Assembly: GCA_037501455.1 (NCBI GenBank)
Contig: CM074864.1
Location: 39,148,001 to 39,212,000, forward strand
Source of the DNA: Lantana camara
Taxonomy: Eukaryota > Streptophyta > Magnoliopsida > Lamiales > Verbenaceae
DNA: 64,000 nt
Reading direction: 5' to 3'
A model generated the notes under the pieces. It did no database searches. It was not told the origin of the DNA and saw only the letters and a program-made list of their open reading frames with translations. Position numbers and translations under genes: made by a program. Shown here piece by piece: positions 1 through 12,244 of this stretch. Every line of letters starts with the position of its first letter. The first letter of the stretch is position 1.

Positions 1-1983
1 AATTGAGACACTTCTTGATCCATTCATCTTGTGCTTGGGCTTCCCTAAGTTTTTCTTTTAATGGCGAGGATATCAATATATTGGCCAGTCGGGATTTCGA
101 AAGGACAGTTATGGGTTTGCTTTTTCCGTCTAATGCTGATAGACTGGATTTTCGGCTCAAGCGTTTGCCACTACGTTGGCTTTTCCTGGATGGTACTGGA
201 TTTTACAATCGTAGTCCTCCAGAAATTCCATCCATCTCCTTTGTCTCATATTCAATTCCTTTTGAGTGAATAAATATCTCAAACTTTTATGATCAGTAAA
301 AACTTCAAAAGTTACCCCGTACAAATAGTGCCTCCATTTAGCTAAGGCGAATACAATCGCAGCTAATTCTAAATCATGTGTGGGGTAATTTTCTTCATAA
401 GGTTTAAGTTTTCTTGAGGCATAGGCTATAACCTTACCATTTTGCATTAGGACACACCCTAATCCTTGTTTGGATGCATCCGTATAGACTACATAACCTA
501 CTTTTCCTTCTGGTAAGGTTAATACTGGGGCAGACATTAATCTTTGCTTCAATTATTGAAAACTTTGTTCACACTTTTCTGTCCATTCCAATTTTCCTTG
601 TTTCTTGGTTAACTGAGTAAGAGGCGCTGCTATCTTGGAGAAATCTTTTACAAACCTTCTGTAATATTCGGCGAGTCCTAGAAAACTTCTCACCTCTGAT
701 GGATTCTTTGGCGTTTGCCAATTCATCACAGTTTCAACCTTTGAAGGGTCTACTTCTATTCCAGAACCGGATATTATATGTCCGAGGAAGGACACTTTTT
801 CTAACCAAAATTCACACTTGCTGAATTTCGCGTATAACTTATAATCCCTTAAAGCTCTTAACACTTTACGAAGGTGTTCAGCATGTTCTTCTGGGGTTCT
901 TGAGAATACCAGAATGTCGTCAATAAAGATGACCACGAACTGGTCTAAATATGGTCGGAATGTTCGGTGCATTAAATCCATGAATGCAGTTGGGGCATTG
1001 GTTAACCCAAAAGGCATTACTACAAATTCGAAGTGGCCGTAGCGAGTATTAAAAGCAGTCTTTGGAATATCTTCCTTTTTATTCCTCAGCTGATAATACC
1101 CTTGCCTTAAATCCAACTTGGAGTACACTCGTGATCCTTGAAGAATATCAAACAGTTCTTCAATATGGGGAAGAAGGTATTTGTTCTTGATGGTCATACG
1201 ATTGAGTTCTAGATAATCGATACACAATCGCAATGATCCGTCTTTCTTTTTGACAAATAGCACAGGCGCTCCCCATGGGGATGTGCTAGGATGGATGTAT
1301 CCTGAAGCTAACAACTCGTCAAGTTGTTTTCTCAATTCTTGGAGCTCGGCTGGAGCCATTTGATAAGGTGTTTTAGATAATGGCTCAGCTCCAGGGACTA
1401 AGTCGATTACAAATTCTAGTTCCCTGTCAGGAGGTAATGAATTCAGATGCTCAGAAAAGACATCAGTGAATTCTTTTTCTACTTTCTCAATTTTCAACTG
1501 ATCTTTGGGCCTATTTAACAGATGGGCAATGAATCCAGTAGCTCCATTACTCACTAACTTCTTAGCTTCGGCAACTGTAACCAATGGCATCGACTCATAT
1601 TTTCCTTTCGATCCAGAGCTATCATCTTTTCCTATGGTGACCTCTTTCTTAAAACAATCCAACTTAGCATGGTACTTACTAAGCCAATCCATTCCCAGAA
1701 TAATTCCATATCTTAACATCGGTAATTCTACAAGATCTATCGGGTAGTATTGGTTATCAATCCTTATAGGACAGCGTTTATATCCTCTATCCGTAGTAAA
1801 ACAAGCTCCCAAAGGAGAACTTATTTCGAGCATATAAGGCAATGATTCAAGTGGAAAATTGAAATACACACATAATTGAGATGCAATAAATGAATGCGTG
1901 GCGCCAGGATCATATAAAGCAATAACTGGCGTGTTTAGAATGCGTACCTTTAATAGCTTTGGGGATGACAATTTAAACTGCAA
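1..1983 (-). pseudogene. Element A Ty3/gypsy pol remnant (PR-RT-RNase H)
   Basis: Read from 1983 downward. It opens with an aspartic protease segment (DPGATHSF, residues about 25-32), then the gypsy RT ([29 protein letters not shown], catalytic FIDDILVFS) and the RT connection ([16 protein letters not shown]). RNase H follows ([35 protein letters not shown]). Lesions: an in-frame TAA at 553-555 separates RT from RNase H, and a frameshift near 155-160 falls just after YHPGKANVV. After it the reading resumes in another frame toward integrase until the window edge. The protein would copy retrotransposon RNA into DNA in cytoplasmic particles; this copy cannot. Integrase, chromodomain and 3' LTR lie outside the window. 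RT and connection motifs match the chromovirus type of elements T and H. The family call is secure, the exact clade is not. Confidence 0.93.
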
Positions 1984-2501
1984 TCACCCTTATAGAGAGA
2001 ATATAATGCATGATAGTTGAGAATGATTTGCAGATAGTCAGAAAGATAAAAGTTTCCAAATAATAGCAATATGCACAGCACCTTTAGCAAGGTAAGGCAT
2101 GTAAAGGCACAGAAATCAATATGTTAACTTTTCGGCCCTAATGGTATCTTTAAGCATTTCTAATAACTTAAGACTTTAGATGAGCTAGAAAGTATAAGTG
2201 AAGTGTTTTTACAAGTTGGAAATATGAGTAAAACGATGAAAGAGATGTAAATCTTATAACCGAATCTAACAGGAATTTGATAGTTTCGAAAAGTACTGAA
2301 GAATTGGATAACACTTCGGATTTTAGTATGGATTGAACCCATATGGTGGGCTTGATAAAGGAAGGGTTTAGTACTACAATCGTAACAAATCACACGCTGG
2401 TCGGCCGCCCCAACAGTGTTTGATCACAATTTAAGCACTAAGGACACGAGAATACTTGTGAGACTCTATGGATGATGAACCCCAGATTCCCGCAACCTGG
2501 G
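1984..2501 (-). other. Element A leader, gag missing
   Basis: Only about 520 bases separate the PBS from the protease. No CCHC knuckle or capsid-like ORF is recognisable, whereas T has about 1 kb of gag here. I infer a gag deletion. The 77-aa ORF at 2160-2393 has no family features. Confidence 0.6.
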
Positions 2502-2513
2502 GCTCTGATACCA
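2502..2513 (-). promoter_or_regulatory. Primer-binding site of element A (tRNA-iMet)
   Basis: On the minus strand this reads TGGTATCAGAGC, the usual plant initiator-Met tRNA primer site, 8 bases after the LTR end. It fixes the orientation and the LTR boundary. Confidence 0.9.
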
Positions 2514-2521
2514 CTTTAAGT

Positions 2522-5500
2522 TGTAGCACCTCCCCTAGTACTACAACTCCCGCACCGCAATACTCCCCAAGTGCAGGTTAGACCTAACGCTCAGAAAATA
2601 CTAGGGCGAACGGTCAAGATAATATGTGAGTAAAGTGTATGACACAGTGCAGCGGAAGGTAAAGAAGTTTAAAACTTTATCAATAATGGGGAGAATAATG
2701 TATAACAAATAAGGAATCTCATCATTGTTTAAAATGGTTTGCAAAAGAGTACAACATAGTGAAATAGGAGAGGACTGAATTATACCGACACTAGGCTCAA
2801 GACAGTGTATTTTAAGGATCAGATCAATTCTACTATTGTATTGCTTCAAGATACCTCTAGTTGTCGTTCCTCGATTCCTGAAATCATGCATTTTAAAGTA
2901 GGCTAGAGGGTTAGTCAAAGTGACTAAGTGAAGGGGGTATATTGGTTTGTAAATATATGTATACGTATATAGATATATTTATACGATCAAGAAGATCTTG
3001 ATCTAAAATATTGACAATAGGATATAGCAAATATGAAACGGTTCATAAGAGTTGTTGAAATAGGGATAGGGGTAATTTGGAATATTTCTAGAAATATGAA
3101 CCATTTGTAATAATAACTTTAATGCCCGCAAGCTAGGCCTCTCCATCCGTAACTCCGTAAAAAGTTGATAAAATAGTAACGACACTGTACATGGTATCGA
3201 TACTTTAGTAAAACCAATATGATAATATCTCCTTAACTCCATTGCCGTTGGGGAGCTACCCCTAGTGGCTATAACAAGAATTCGGGAGCTCTTAACACTC
3301 CCAGGAAGCACTTATCACTCCCCTTTAACTTGGCGTGGAATAACTAACCTCCAGTTAAACCACTACCAAGAGTTTGTGGCAGTCCGCAGCACCAACAACA
3401 CCCTCGGCCCGATACCTTCCGGGTAATTGCTCGCTACGGATACAGCCGGGGCCCATAATAACAGTAATGATAAGATATTTTGCTTGCTTAGTCGGGAATC
3501 AGTTCTTAGTAATGATCGGACTGAGGTAATATGTATAAGGTCCGAGTAAGATCCTGATTCCGACATAAAAGTATTTTCCTCGTAAAGAGGGATATTGTTA
3601 TGTGATATTATGTATATGGGATAGTAAATCATAAATAATAGGTAGGCTTGAAAATAGTTTTGTATATAGATACATAGATATATAGGCATGACTCCAGTTG
3701 AAAACATTTTAACCCTCACCTATACCGGTAGTCAAGTAGATTCCATCGTTCGGTCCTAGTTTTGCCTGAAAGTATTAACTACTATAGGCTTAGGACTAAG
3801 TTCTTGTTATTTTTAATCAAATAGGCACATATAATACATAATGTAACACATTAGATCTTATTGTTCTAATCAAGAAGTTACATAACATGTAACAAGTTAA
3901 AGAATTCCCGGTAAACCCTAATTTTAACTGTTTAAGGGAATTTAATTAATTAATCAGGTTTCATGAATTCTTTAACCATTCAAATATTTATTATCCACAT
4001 TACAATCCTAATTGAAGTATTAGAAATAAGTTTTAGGGTTTAATTCAACAATGTAGGTTGATTTGGAATTATTTTACAATTTACCGATTTTTGGAATAAT
4101 TTGGATAAAATCTTTCTTTAAAAAATTCCAAAACCCATTTTATAATTATTTTTAAATTATTTTCGAAATTAATTGAATATGGGTTGACTAAAAAGTCAAA
4201 GTTACTATTGAAAACATTTACCATTCAATTTCTTATGAATTAAACACTTTATAACATAAAATCGAACACACACATACACACACTATCACACGTACACCCT
4301 AATTTGTTCAAGAACATTATGAATGTGTTCTTGAGCTCATGAATATGTTCGTACAAGCTCAAGATCAGATTTAATAAGTTCTAAGTTTATAACACATAAT
4401 TAAAGTCATAATGTAGCACTTTATATAACTTTAATCATAAAATTAATTCTAAAGAAATTAATCTAGGCATGAATTTAATCAAACAAGAACATAATTATTT
4501 AAATACATATTCATATTATATCATATCATAATTCATGCATTTTATTAAATAAAATTCCATAATGTAGGCACATTGTACATAAAACTAACAATTATGCACT
4601 TATTTCATAAAATAAAATTCCTAAAGCATAATTTAATTAAATCTAAGCATGCCACTATTATTATTATACTAAAGACATAATATAAAGCATGAAATAATAA
4701 AAGAAAAGCACACCTTGTGAGAGAGAGGGGGTATTGCCGTGACTTTTGAGTGAGGGAGAGATGATTTTGTGTGAATTTTGTGTTATGATCTCTAGGGTAT
4801 TTATAGTTGTAATTTAGGGGCTTATGTTGCAATTATCCTATAGTTTATATGATGACTAAGGGGTTGAGTAGGCTAATGTATTTATTAAGGGGCTAGGTGT
4901 ATATGCTAGGTGTATATGTGATGTAAGTGCTTATGTATACATATTTATGTAAGAAATACATCATAAATAAAATAAATCTAAAATAGAGCAAAATGATCAT
5001 AAATTCATAGGAGAATGTCTAGGTTTTAGTTTGAAATGAGAGAAATTGCAAAAGAAAGGGAATCGAAAGGGCTTTCTAATGGTTATAAATACTTAACGTT
5101 TGAACGTCTACATTTAAAGTAGTAGTCGTTCGGGAATTTTGAAAAATACAATAAAATTTATAAACAAAGCTAGAATGTGAATTGATTTCCGAGAAAATGT
5201 CCATGATTCTTGAAATAATTCAACGATAATTTTGAGTGTAATATTGTATACCAAATGTTGGGCGGTTTGGAAATTAGTTTTTACGGTGGAAATAGTACTT
5301 TGAGAAAATAAAGAAAAATTTATAAATCGAGTTAGGGTTTGTACTAGAGTTTGGAAAAGATCCTAAAATTCATAAAATAATCCAAGGATCGTAATGGTTA
5401 TAATATTGTATAGGAAAAACATTGAAATTCGGAAATTTCTAATTTAGGGCAAAACTAGGGTTTTTCGGCCGGTTTTGATTTCTACGAAAGCTACGATAAG

Positions 5501-5925
5501 AATTAGGGTTTGGAAATGATACCAAAATTCATAAAATTTTGCAAGGATTCTATCGAGCCCAATATTGAATAGGTAAAAGTGTTTCGAAAATTCCTACAAT
5601 TAAAGATGAATAGTAACTAGGGACCTAAATGGAATTTTCAAAAAACAAATTTTCAAAACATATTTCGGGATGATAAAAGCTATGATATGAGTTTGAAAAA
5701 TGTGAAAACCAACTTTCTAAGGTTTCTTAAGGTTTAGGTAAAGATCTAGGGTTCGGTGAATGAATAGTGATATGTCTCTCTCAAAAGGCACAAATCATAA
5801 ATCGAAACATAAATGCACATAATTCACGTAAAATGGAATACGTAATGGACCGAGGTTATAAACGCTTTCCTCTTAACCCTTTACTTACCCGTGCTATCCT
5901 GATCTCAAAAATGCGGGCTGTTACA
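2522..5925 (-). repeat. 5' LTR of element A (3.4 kb)
   Basis: On the minus strand it starts TGTAACAGCCCGC at 5925 and ends GGTGCTACA at 2522, next to the PBS. It is very AT-rich in the middle. A donor-like CACAAG/GTG lies at 4714/4713, a TTAGTCA-aag-TGACTAA hairpin at 2911-2927, and a TTTCAG/G acceptor follows. No GC-rich palindrome array was seen, unlike the other families. A diverged copy of its last 0.67 kb lies at 51323-51991. The LTR is inserted in the B LTR after its first 67 bases. Confidence 0.85.
2911..2927 (-). promoter_or_regulatory. LTR hairpin, A version
   Basis: Seven-base stem TTAGTCA/TGACTAA with a 3-base loop. The 3' arm continues into CTAAC, a branch-point consensus, and then TTTCAG/G. 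It corresponds to the CAGTCT/AGACTG hairpin of the other LTR families; the stem sequence differs but pairing is kept. Confidence 0.6.
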
Positions 5926-5992
5926 AAAATCCTAACGCTCGAAACTCACACGTGTCGAGTGTACCTGACTGTCTGGAAATTGGGGCGTTACA
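5926..5992 (-). repeat. First 67 bases of a B-type 3' LTR
   Basis: The minus strand starts TGTAACGCCCCAATTTCC at 5992 and carries CACACGTGTCGAG, as at 48140-48219. The LTR is cut at 5925 by element A; the rest lies left of the window. Confidence 0.8.
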
Positions 5993-5995
5993 ATT

Positions 5996-6007
5996 CTCTC
6001 CCCCTTA
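5996..6007 (-). promoter_or_regulatory. Polypurine tract of the B element
   Basis: The minus strand reads AAGGGGGAGAG directly before the LTR start. It primes plus-strand DNA synthesis and fixes the 3' end of the internal domain. Confidence 0.75.
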
Positions 6008-9000
6008 AGAGAACCCGTCCTCGGATTCACCCTTCCGCGTTCATCCCACGCGGGTCGGCCATTCCCCGTTAGGGATTAGTTCGAAAGAGGTCTTCAATGA
6101 ACAAGGTTCCTTTGATGCCATCAAGTCACGACCCTCGACTTACCGGAACCTAAACACTCGAAAGAAAATCTAACCTTCCACTAGAACAAGTTGACAAGTA
6201 GTAAGTAATAATGAGAATACCCCGTCTCTCAAACAAACAATGAGAGAACCCCGTCTCTTGGCAACCCTGAGAGAATCCCCGTCTCTCAAGTACACAAATT
6301 AAAATTCAAGCGGGCACTTAGATAAATAGTTACACAATTATTATGTAAGGCGCAGGTAGAAAATACCAATTGCGTAATTTATTATTTACAAGAAAACCCA
6401 GTAACAATAAACAAGAAATCATCTATGGCAATGATAAAATTAATGATGCACGTGGTATGCATGTTTTAATGTACCTTTCACCGGAGATGGAAGTTCTTGC
6501 ATTGTAACAATTCGGCTGAATACCGGATCCTTTAGTTGAGATTTCTCCTCATTGCACTATCATACCTCAAATACTCGGCGTACGTAATCTTGGAACCGAA
6601 GTTTCCCTCACTGTTCTGTTACCTCCTCGTTCTTTAGAACCCCTATTTCCGTTTAATCGGGAAATTTCTGTAATATTCATCCCATTGGCTCTTGCTGCTT
6701 GGCCTGGATAGAGGATTCCTACTAGCATGTATTCCACCAGCACGAGGAATCAAGATTCAAGATTACCATTCAAATAATAGCCACACCGAATCCCTCTCCA
6801 TTTACTGAGCCAACTGATATCCCGAAACTACACAAGGATTACAAAACAGAAGAACCCGTATTCTGAGAACGGTAATAAAGCAAAGGTATTGTCGATGATG
6901 GAACTTTTCTTCAGGTAAGAGGGAGAAAAGGTTTAAGTTATTGCAGACTTCTTTCACATGGTTCTGATAGAGGATTTTAGGAAGAATCGATTTCCTTAAA
7001 GTTCCAACTCTCCCGAGTGAGGTCTAACTTCCGGTTTTAGTTTGGTTCCCGATCGGCTCTCCCCGTTAAGAAAATAAAAATAAATTAATAAAATTATTTC
7101 CTGAGTACTTAAACTTGTTATGTTCTTTCCTACTTGCAACTTCTCTGATTGTTAAGATTCCGTAACATTTTTCGCGTCATACTTGCTGTTTTGATCAAGA
7201 TTTTGATTAATGGGACCTTTTATTGTCCTTTCTGTTAAAGACATACTCAACTTGAAACTCAACAACTATATCACCAATCTGACCTGATATCTGTAATTTT
7301 CCGACATCAAAAATCCAATAAAAGACATAATCAACCATCATAAGTTCCTTAGGTGAAGGTTGTGGACTTCTGCTGTCTGTAGAAATGCACCCAACATTAC
7401 ACTTGCCACCTATTGCTTCCAGAGGGTTGATATTTGCAAGACCGACACCATGACCTGAAGCAAGAAAAAATTAATTCTCCTGCACCACTACATTTCCAAG
7501 ATGCTGACCAATTTCTGAATGCTGGAGAAACCACTGAACATTTATATGCTTGAACTTATCAGCATTTTCCCAGATCCCAATAATATTCCAAATATAGGGA
7601 TGGGCTTACCTTTCTCCATCAGGTATACACAATCCTATAATGAGTTCCTCAAATGCCTGTGCAACTCCAGAAAAGACCAAAATCATGAATAACAGCTAAT
7701 CGAGGATTCTCATAATATCTTTGGACTCCGATGAGAATCGAATGACTCAATTACATCATGATACCCGATGACTAAGAAATATTCTTCTTTAAACTCAAGT
7801 TGATACGAATGGATTGAGGCGATGGTTGGAGCAAAGAATAAAGGAAACCTATTAACAATAAATACTAAAGGATACATGCCGGTTAAAATGCCAATGCATA
7901 TATCACACGTATAAATGATTTTAAAAGCAACACATTGGAGTGACTATATTATTCAAATATGTGCCTAAAATAAAGAAACTTGAATAATTTAAACAAGGTG
8001 CTTACCAACTCACTCATGTAACCTCGGACAACAAATATGGTAACATACATAAATAAGAAGCAAGTTAAATTAATGCAACATATGATGCACGTGTTTATGA
8101 ATGCATTGAACCTATCACCGTAGTAATGCTAGTCTTTAATCCGGTACCCATTCCTTATTGGTTGAATTACAAGCTTGTCTCGATCTAGTGATCATCTCTC
8201 TAGTTTTCCCACGGTCTTCCAAATTTCCAAAATCCTCCGGCCTCAACTCGGACATTTCCATGAATTGATTTGGAAATTTCTTGAACCCAAAATTTTCCGA
8301 GTTTTATTGTCTAGGTAGTCCCCGAACCTTTCCCGTTATTAATTTCTTGATTAAAACCTTTCTTGTAGTACCTTGTGTAACTTGATGATCCGAGATTGTA
8401 ATTGTTGAATTCGATCGCTTCTACACTCATGCCGTTGATATCTCAATATTTCTCAAAGAATTTAATCTCCAACGGCGGTACCGGCATTCACTCTAGTTAT
8501 CACTTTGCTTTTCCTTATTATTTCCATTTGTTGCTCCATATCCTCCAATTCAATCTGACAACATGACAATTCAACTTGGATCGGGAAAATAAACTCTCTT
8601 CGCCCGAATATAGAATCCCTAGCTTCTTGGCTTCCCATAAACTGGTTGTTCAATTCTTCTAATTGTTGAGTCTTGAATCCCAATTTGATTGATTTCTCAA
8701 CCTTCCAAATCAATTAGAGGTCTGTCTCACGATCCGAAGTATCTCCACTTCTCCCGTATTTAATTCCCAAACTTTCACTTTAACCGGAGTTACTTGAATG
8801 ACTTTCCTTTCATGCCCTGATTCCGGCCCCAACTAACTGAAAATCTTTAACTTTCACACACTTCCGAATCTTGAATCATTAGTACCCTCAAATCTTTCTT
8901 CCATGCTAGAGAAGAAGAACTTGTAGTATGTTGAGGTTGTCACAAAGATTGGCCGTGGTTTGATATCATTTTCATAACCTGTCACTCACAACTTCTTTTG

Positions 9001-9331
9001 AAAATAAATGCATGTGGGTAAGGCATGCTCATATCACACAATTGTCACCGAAACACAAATTTGATGCAAAATGCAACAAGTAATTCATCAATATTTAAAA
9101 CAACACTCGTTGATCATATGAATTTCCAACAATTCAAGATCAATTAATCAACATTTATAGACAAAAATCAATGCAATGCACAAGTTATCAAGTAAATCAA
9201 TTAATTTAAAGGATTCAAGTAAATCAAGAAATTTAAATAATATGCAGGACCCTCAAATTATCAATTAATTCCTATGCCGTACGACCTAGACTTGACACGA
9301 CACGATACTAGAACCTCGATTTTGCAACCGG

Positions 9332-9343
9332 GCTCTGATACCA
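9332..9343 (-). promoter_or_regulatory. Primer-binding site of the B element
   Basis: The minus strand reads TGGTATCAGAGC, followed by CC, eight bases after the LTR end at 9351. Confidence 0.9.
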
Positions 9344-9350
9344 CCTAAGA

Positions 9351-11355
9351 TGTAGCACCCGAAACGCAAAGATGCCACATCCCCGCACTATAGTTCAATC
9401 CACATATGAGATGGGCGACCCATACATGAACTAAACTATAGCGAACTGGAGACAATAAAAAAAATGACACTGGATAGGCGGGACTAACCCCAAACCAATT
9501 AATCAATCCATCATGCATCAAAATAAAACGGAGGCATAATATGTTTAATATCAATTACAAACAGCGAAAGCATGCTATTTCCACTATCAATACATTATCA
9601 TCTCTAAAATACATAATAAATAACAATAACAACGAATCATATGCAAGAGTAAACAAATACACTGTGCATGACTCGACTACAAAGACTGGACTCGACTCGA
9701 TTCCCGCCTACCATGCACCTGCACAATCTGAAAGGTGGAGGCGTCAGTCTATGGAGACTGAGTGAGGGGTATAAAAAAATATTAGCGCACATAACATACA
9801 AGTTATATTCTCGGGTAAAGTTTTTGAAAGGAAAATAGTATAAGTTCAAGAATGGAATATTCTTTGCCAGAGAGTACAACTATCCAATTTAACATTTTAT
9901 TTCATTCAGTTTCATGCAATATGTGGCCCGGTGAGTGAGGGCAATCTCCAACCTTACACCAGTAGTGAACAGTACATGCTTGCTTTATTAGTTAATAGGT
10001 GATCATGCAATTCAGTTATAGTGTAGTAGTGCAATAGTGTTCAGTCAATACAATCAAAGAATGAAATCCATGCAGTAACCTGAGGACAGCCCGTGGTGCC
10101 GGACCGGACCCCAGTCTCCTTCTCCCTCCAATGATGGGAAGGTAGCTAGCCTTCACCATCCACGACATGGTGTACGTCAGGAACATGACTCCCACGCACG
10201 GAACTCCTTCCTCCACCAAACCTCCTGCTGGACTCAGGGGGTGATCCCACATGATGAGGGGAGTGCAGAGTTACCCGTCAGCCCTATGTTTTCCCGGCTG
10301 GCTCATACACTTTCCCTCGGGCCCAAAGTGAACATGATTACTCGCCAAACATACTTGATTCATGACAATAACATGGCTTGCTTGCAATGAACATGACTTG
10401 CTTTCAATAAACTTGGCTTGCTTGAAATCATGATTAATTTTATGGAAAATTATAGATATAAACATCTTTTGGCCGAAATCTCAGGTAAGGGTTGCATAGG
10501 TTCTACATAACTAGAAATTAAACCTCACCTGGCAGGCGACACGACGACTCATGGATGCATGAACGTGCTCAGGATCAATAATCTCCACCCTGGCGAAGAA
10601 CTGGATAAGAAATAGGACATTGTGCACTTGTGAGACACTAACTCAATAATGGTACCAAATACGACGCACGGTACGATCAAGTAGCGGGATGACTTGCATT
10701 GATAAATGTAGCATGTAAACATCATGTTTTGGCAAGAAATATATCATATAATCACAACATGGGATCAATTAAGGCATTGAAATTCTTAATTTTTATGCAG
10801 AAACATTCTGCCTCTCCAGGGGCATGGGAACGGTCGTTCCGGCCCTTAGTTAAAAATGGGAAGGGCCGTTCCCAGCTCCCTGAAGCTGCTCCCCGAAAAT
10901 GGGAACCGCCATTCCCGGCTGTAATCCGAAGTGGGAACGGTCGTTCTCATTCTCGCCGGCATACACATATTTCAAAACATGGGAACGGCCGTTTCCAAAT
11001 ACAAAGAGAACGGAAAGGGGGTCGTTCCCATTATGCAGAAGATACAGAAACAGAGCAGCAGAACAGGGGAAGCACGAACCAATAACCAAATCATCATAAC
11101 TCATATAATTCAATCTCCAAAGGCAAGGATTCATGAAAAGGGATATGTATACATGCTTAAGGCACAATAAAACTAATATAAACATTTATATCATCATATA
11201 ACTTCAAATTCTCCCAGAATTCATGCATGGTTTCAAGTTATAAGCTCAGAATCATGCTTCTAATAACTAAAACACAAGTTAATCATTCAAATCCTAACCA
11301 TAGCTTCAAGAAATATTATCAAGAATCACATATATATCCATATATATACCTTGAA
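9351..11355 (-). repeat. 5' LTR of the B element, truncated
   Basis: The minus strand ends GGTGCTACA at 9351. It carries the shared hairpin (CAGTCT-CCAT-AGACTG, 9745-9760), the module with GATGGGAAGG and CTTTCCCTCGGGCCC, and the palindrome array at 10826-11031. It breaks at 11355, just beside a donor-like CAAG/GTAT (11350/11349), where plus-strand internal sequence begins. About 0.6 kb of the LTR start is missing compared with C (31884-34406). Confidence 0.8.
10826..11031 (-). repeat. GGGAACGGCCGTTCCC-type palindrome array
   Basis: Six imperfect dyads of about 16 bases, for example GGGAACGGTCGTTCC, TGGGAACCGCCATTCCC and TGGGAACGGCCGTTTCCA, spaced 20-45 bases apart. The same array recurs at 30206-30412, 33369-33573, 36730-36900 and 44011-44203. 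It is part of the LTR; function unknown. Confidence 0.85.
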
Positions 11356-12244
11356 TGTAAAGGAAATCTTTCTTTCCCCTTACACAAAGAAAAGTCTCGT
11401 CATCGACACTACCTTCGCTTTATTACTGTTTTCAGAATATGGATCCCGTTGAAGGGTGTGTGTGTGTCAGGGTACCAGTTGACTCAGTAAATAGAAAAGG
11501 ATTCAACTTGGTTAATACTCGGGATCAATCCCAAGTTTTAATAGGTTAACTCCGACAAGAGTTTTCTTACGAAGCTATTATTTATACCCTAGAGATGCCT
11601 GTAACTGCTCGTCGCTCTTTCACCCATGTTGCCAGCGTCGCTTTCAAGAATATATTAGTTATCGTGAACAGGTTTAAGAAGATCGAAGCCAATCAATCAT
11701 CTCTTTCAAGATCTTTTGCAAAGTTGTTGGGTATATCATCAGATGCCAGGGGTCAATTGGAAGACGTTTCACTAGGACTGGATTCCTTCGGTTTCAATGC
11801 AAGTGTGCTTACCAAGTTACTTTCAAGGGACGACGACCTTGTTCCTTTTCCGCATCAAACATCCGTTTTAAATGGAAACCTTCAGGAAATGGACAGGGTA
11901 AACAACTTGACTAAAAATAGTCGTGGAACCAAAGATATTAATAGTATTAATAGTTCTGCTGTGTTATTCTATAATGGAATAGGAGCTTAACTTTCGGATT
12001 TCAAAATAAGGGGTTATTTTATTTCCAAAACCAGAAAGTAAAGAGGGGTATCAGTTTGAGACGGGTTCAACCGGTAAATCTGAGGTTAAATGGGTATGAA
12101 GATGTGGTGATTAATGGTGATTCATGGATTATGTTAGGATAGAGCACTAGGGTTGAGGTGATTATCAAGAATGGAAATATCAAACCGTGGTGGTGCAAAA
12201 CGAGAAGCAACCTTAACTAAAGGATCAAGCACTCAACCAACTAC
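11356..12244 (+). mobile_element. B internal domain fragment, copy 2
   Basis: About 0.9 kb matching 13935-14826 almost base for base, but flanked on both sides by minus-strand LTR pieces. It starts within TGTAAAGGAAAT and ends after ACTACCCCAAA. It is in the wrong relative orientation to its flanking LTRs, so the locus has been rearranged. Confidence 0.75.
11595..11990 (+). CDS. Conserved 131-aa ORF of the B family, unknown function
   Basis: ATG follows an AT-rich stretch. The product begins MPVTARRSF, is Ser/Leu/Asp-rich, and has no zinc knuckle, membrane segment or family motif that I recognise. It is nearly identical to the product at 14169-14615, which reads 17 residues further because a stop codon here is CAA there. 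The same region on the minus strand near 35300-35720 has ATA for ATG and an early TGA, so it is not uniformly coding. It may be a decayed gag-position gene or a chance ORF in a recently duplicated segment. Confidence 0.3.
   Translation: MPVTARRSFTHVASVAFKNILVIVNRFKKIEANQSSLSRSFAKLLGISSDARGQLEDVSLGLDSFGFNASVLTKLLSRDDDLVPFPHQTSVLNGNLQEMDRVNNLTKNSRGTKDINSINSSAVLFYNGIGA

Larger units (their letters stand above)
5993..9350 (-). mobile_element. Non-autonomous B element, internal domain copy 1
   Basis: About 3.3 kb between PBS (9332) and PPT (6007), with no reverse transcriptase, integrase or long ORF on either strand. Recurrent landmarks are runs of CCCCGTCTCTC near 6220-6300, an internal TTAACGGGGAGAG-like tract near 7055-7070, and text shared with 11356-12244, 13546-15329, 15641-16290 and 34407-36300. 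Complete LTR signals around a non-coding core indicate a LARD-like element that would need proteins from an autonomous partner. O is the likely partner, since its LTR start and palindromes match. The partnership is inference. Confidence 0.75.

Noticed and set aside
8462..8713. 83-codon minus-strand ORF with a helix-like, Gln/Glu-rich product in the B internal domain
   Set aside because: Starts only at TTG after an in-frame stop, matches no family I know, and I could not find it open in another copy. Kept as part of the non-coding internal domain.
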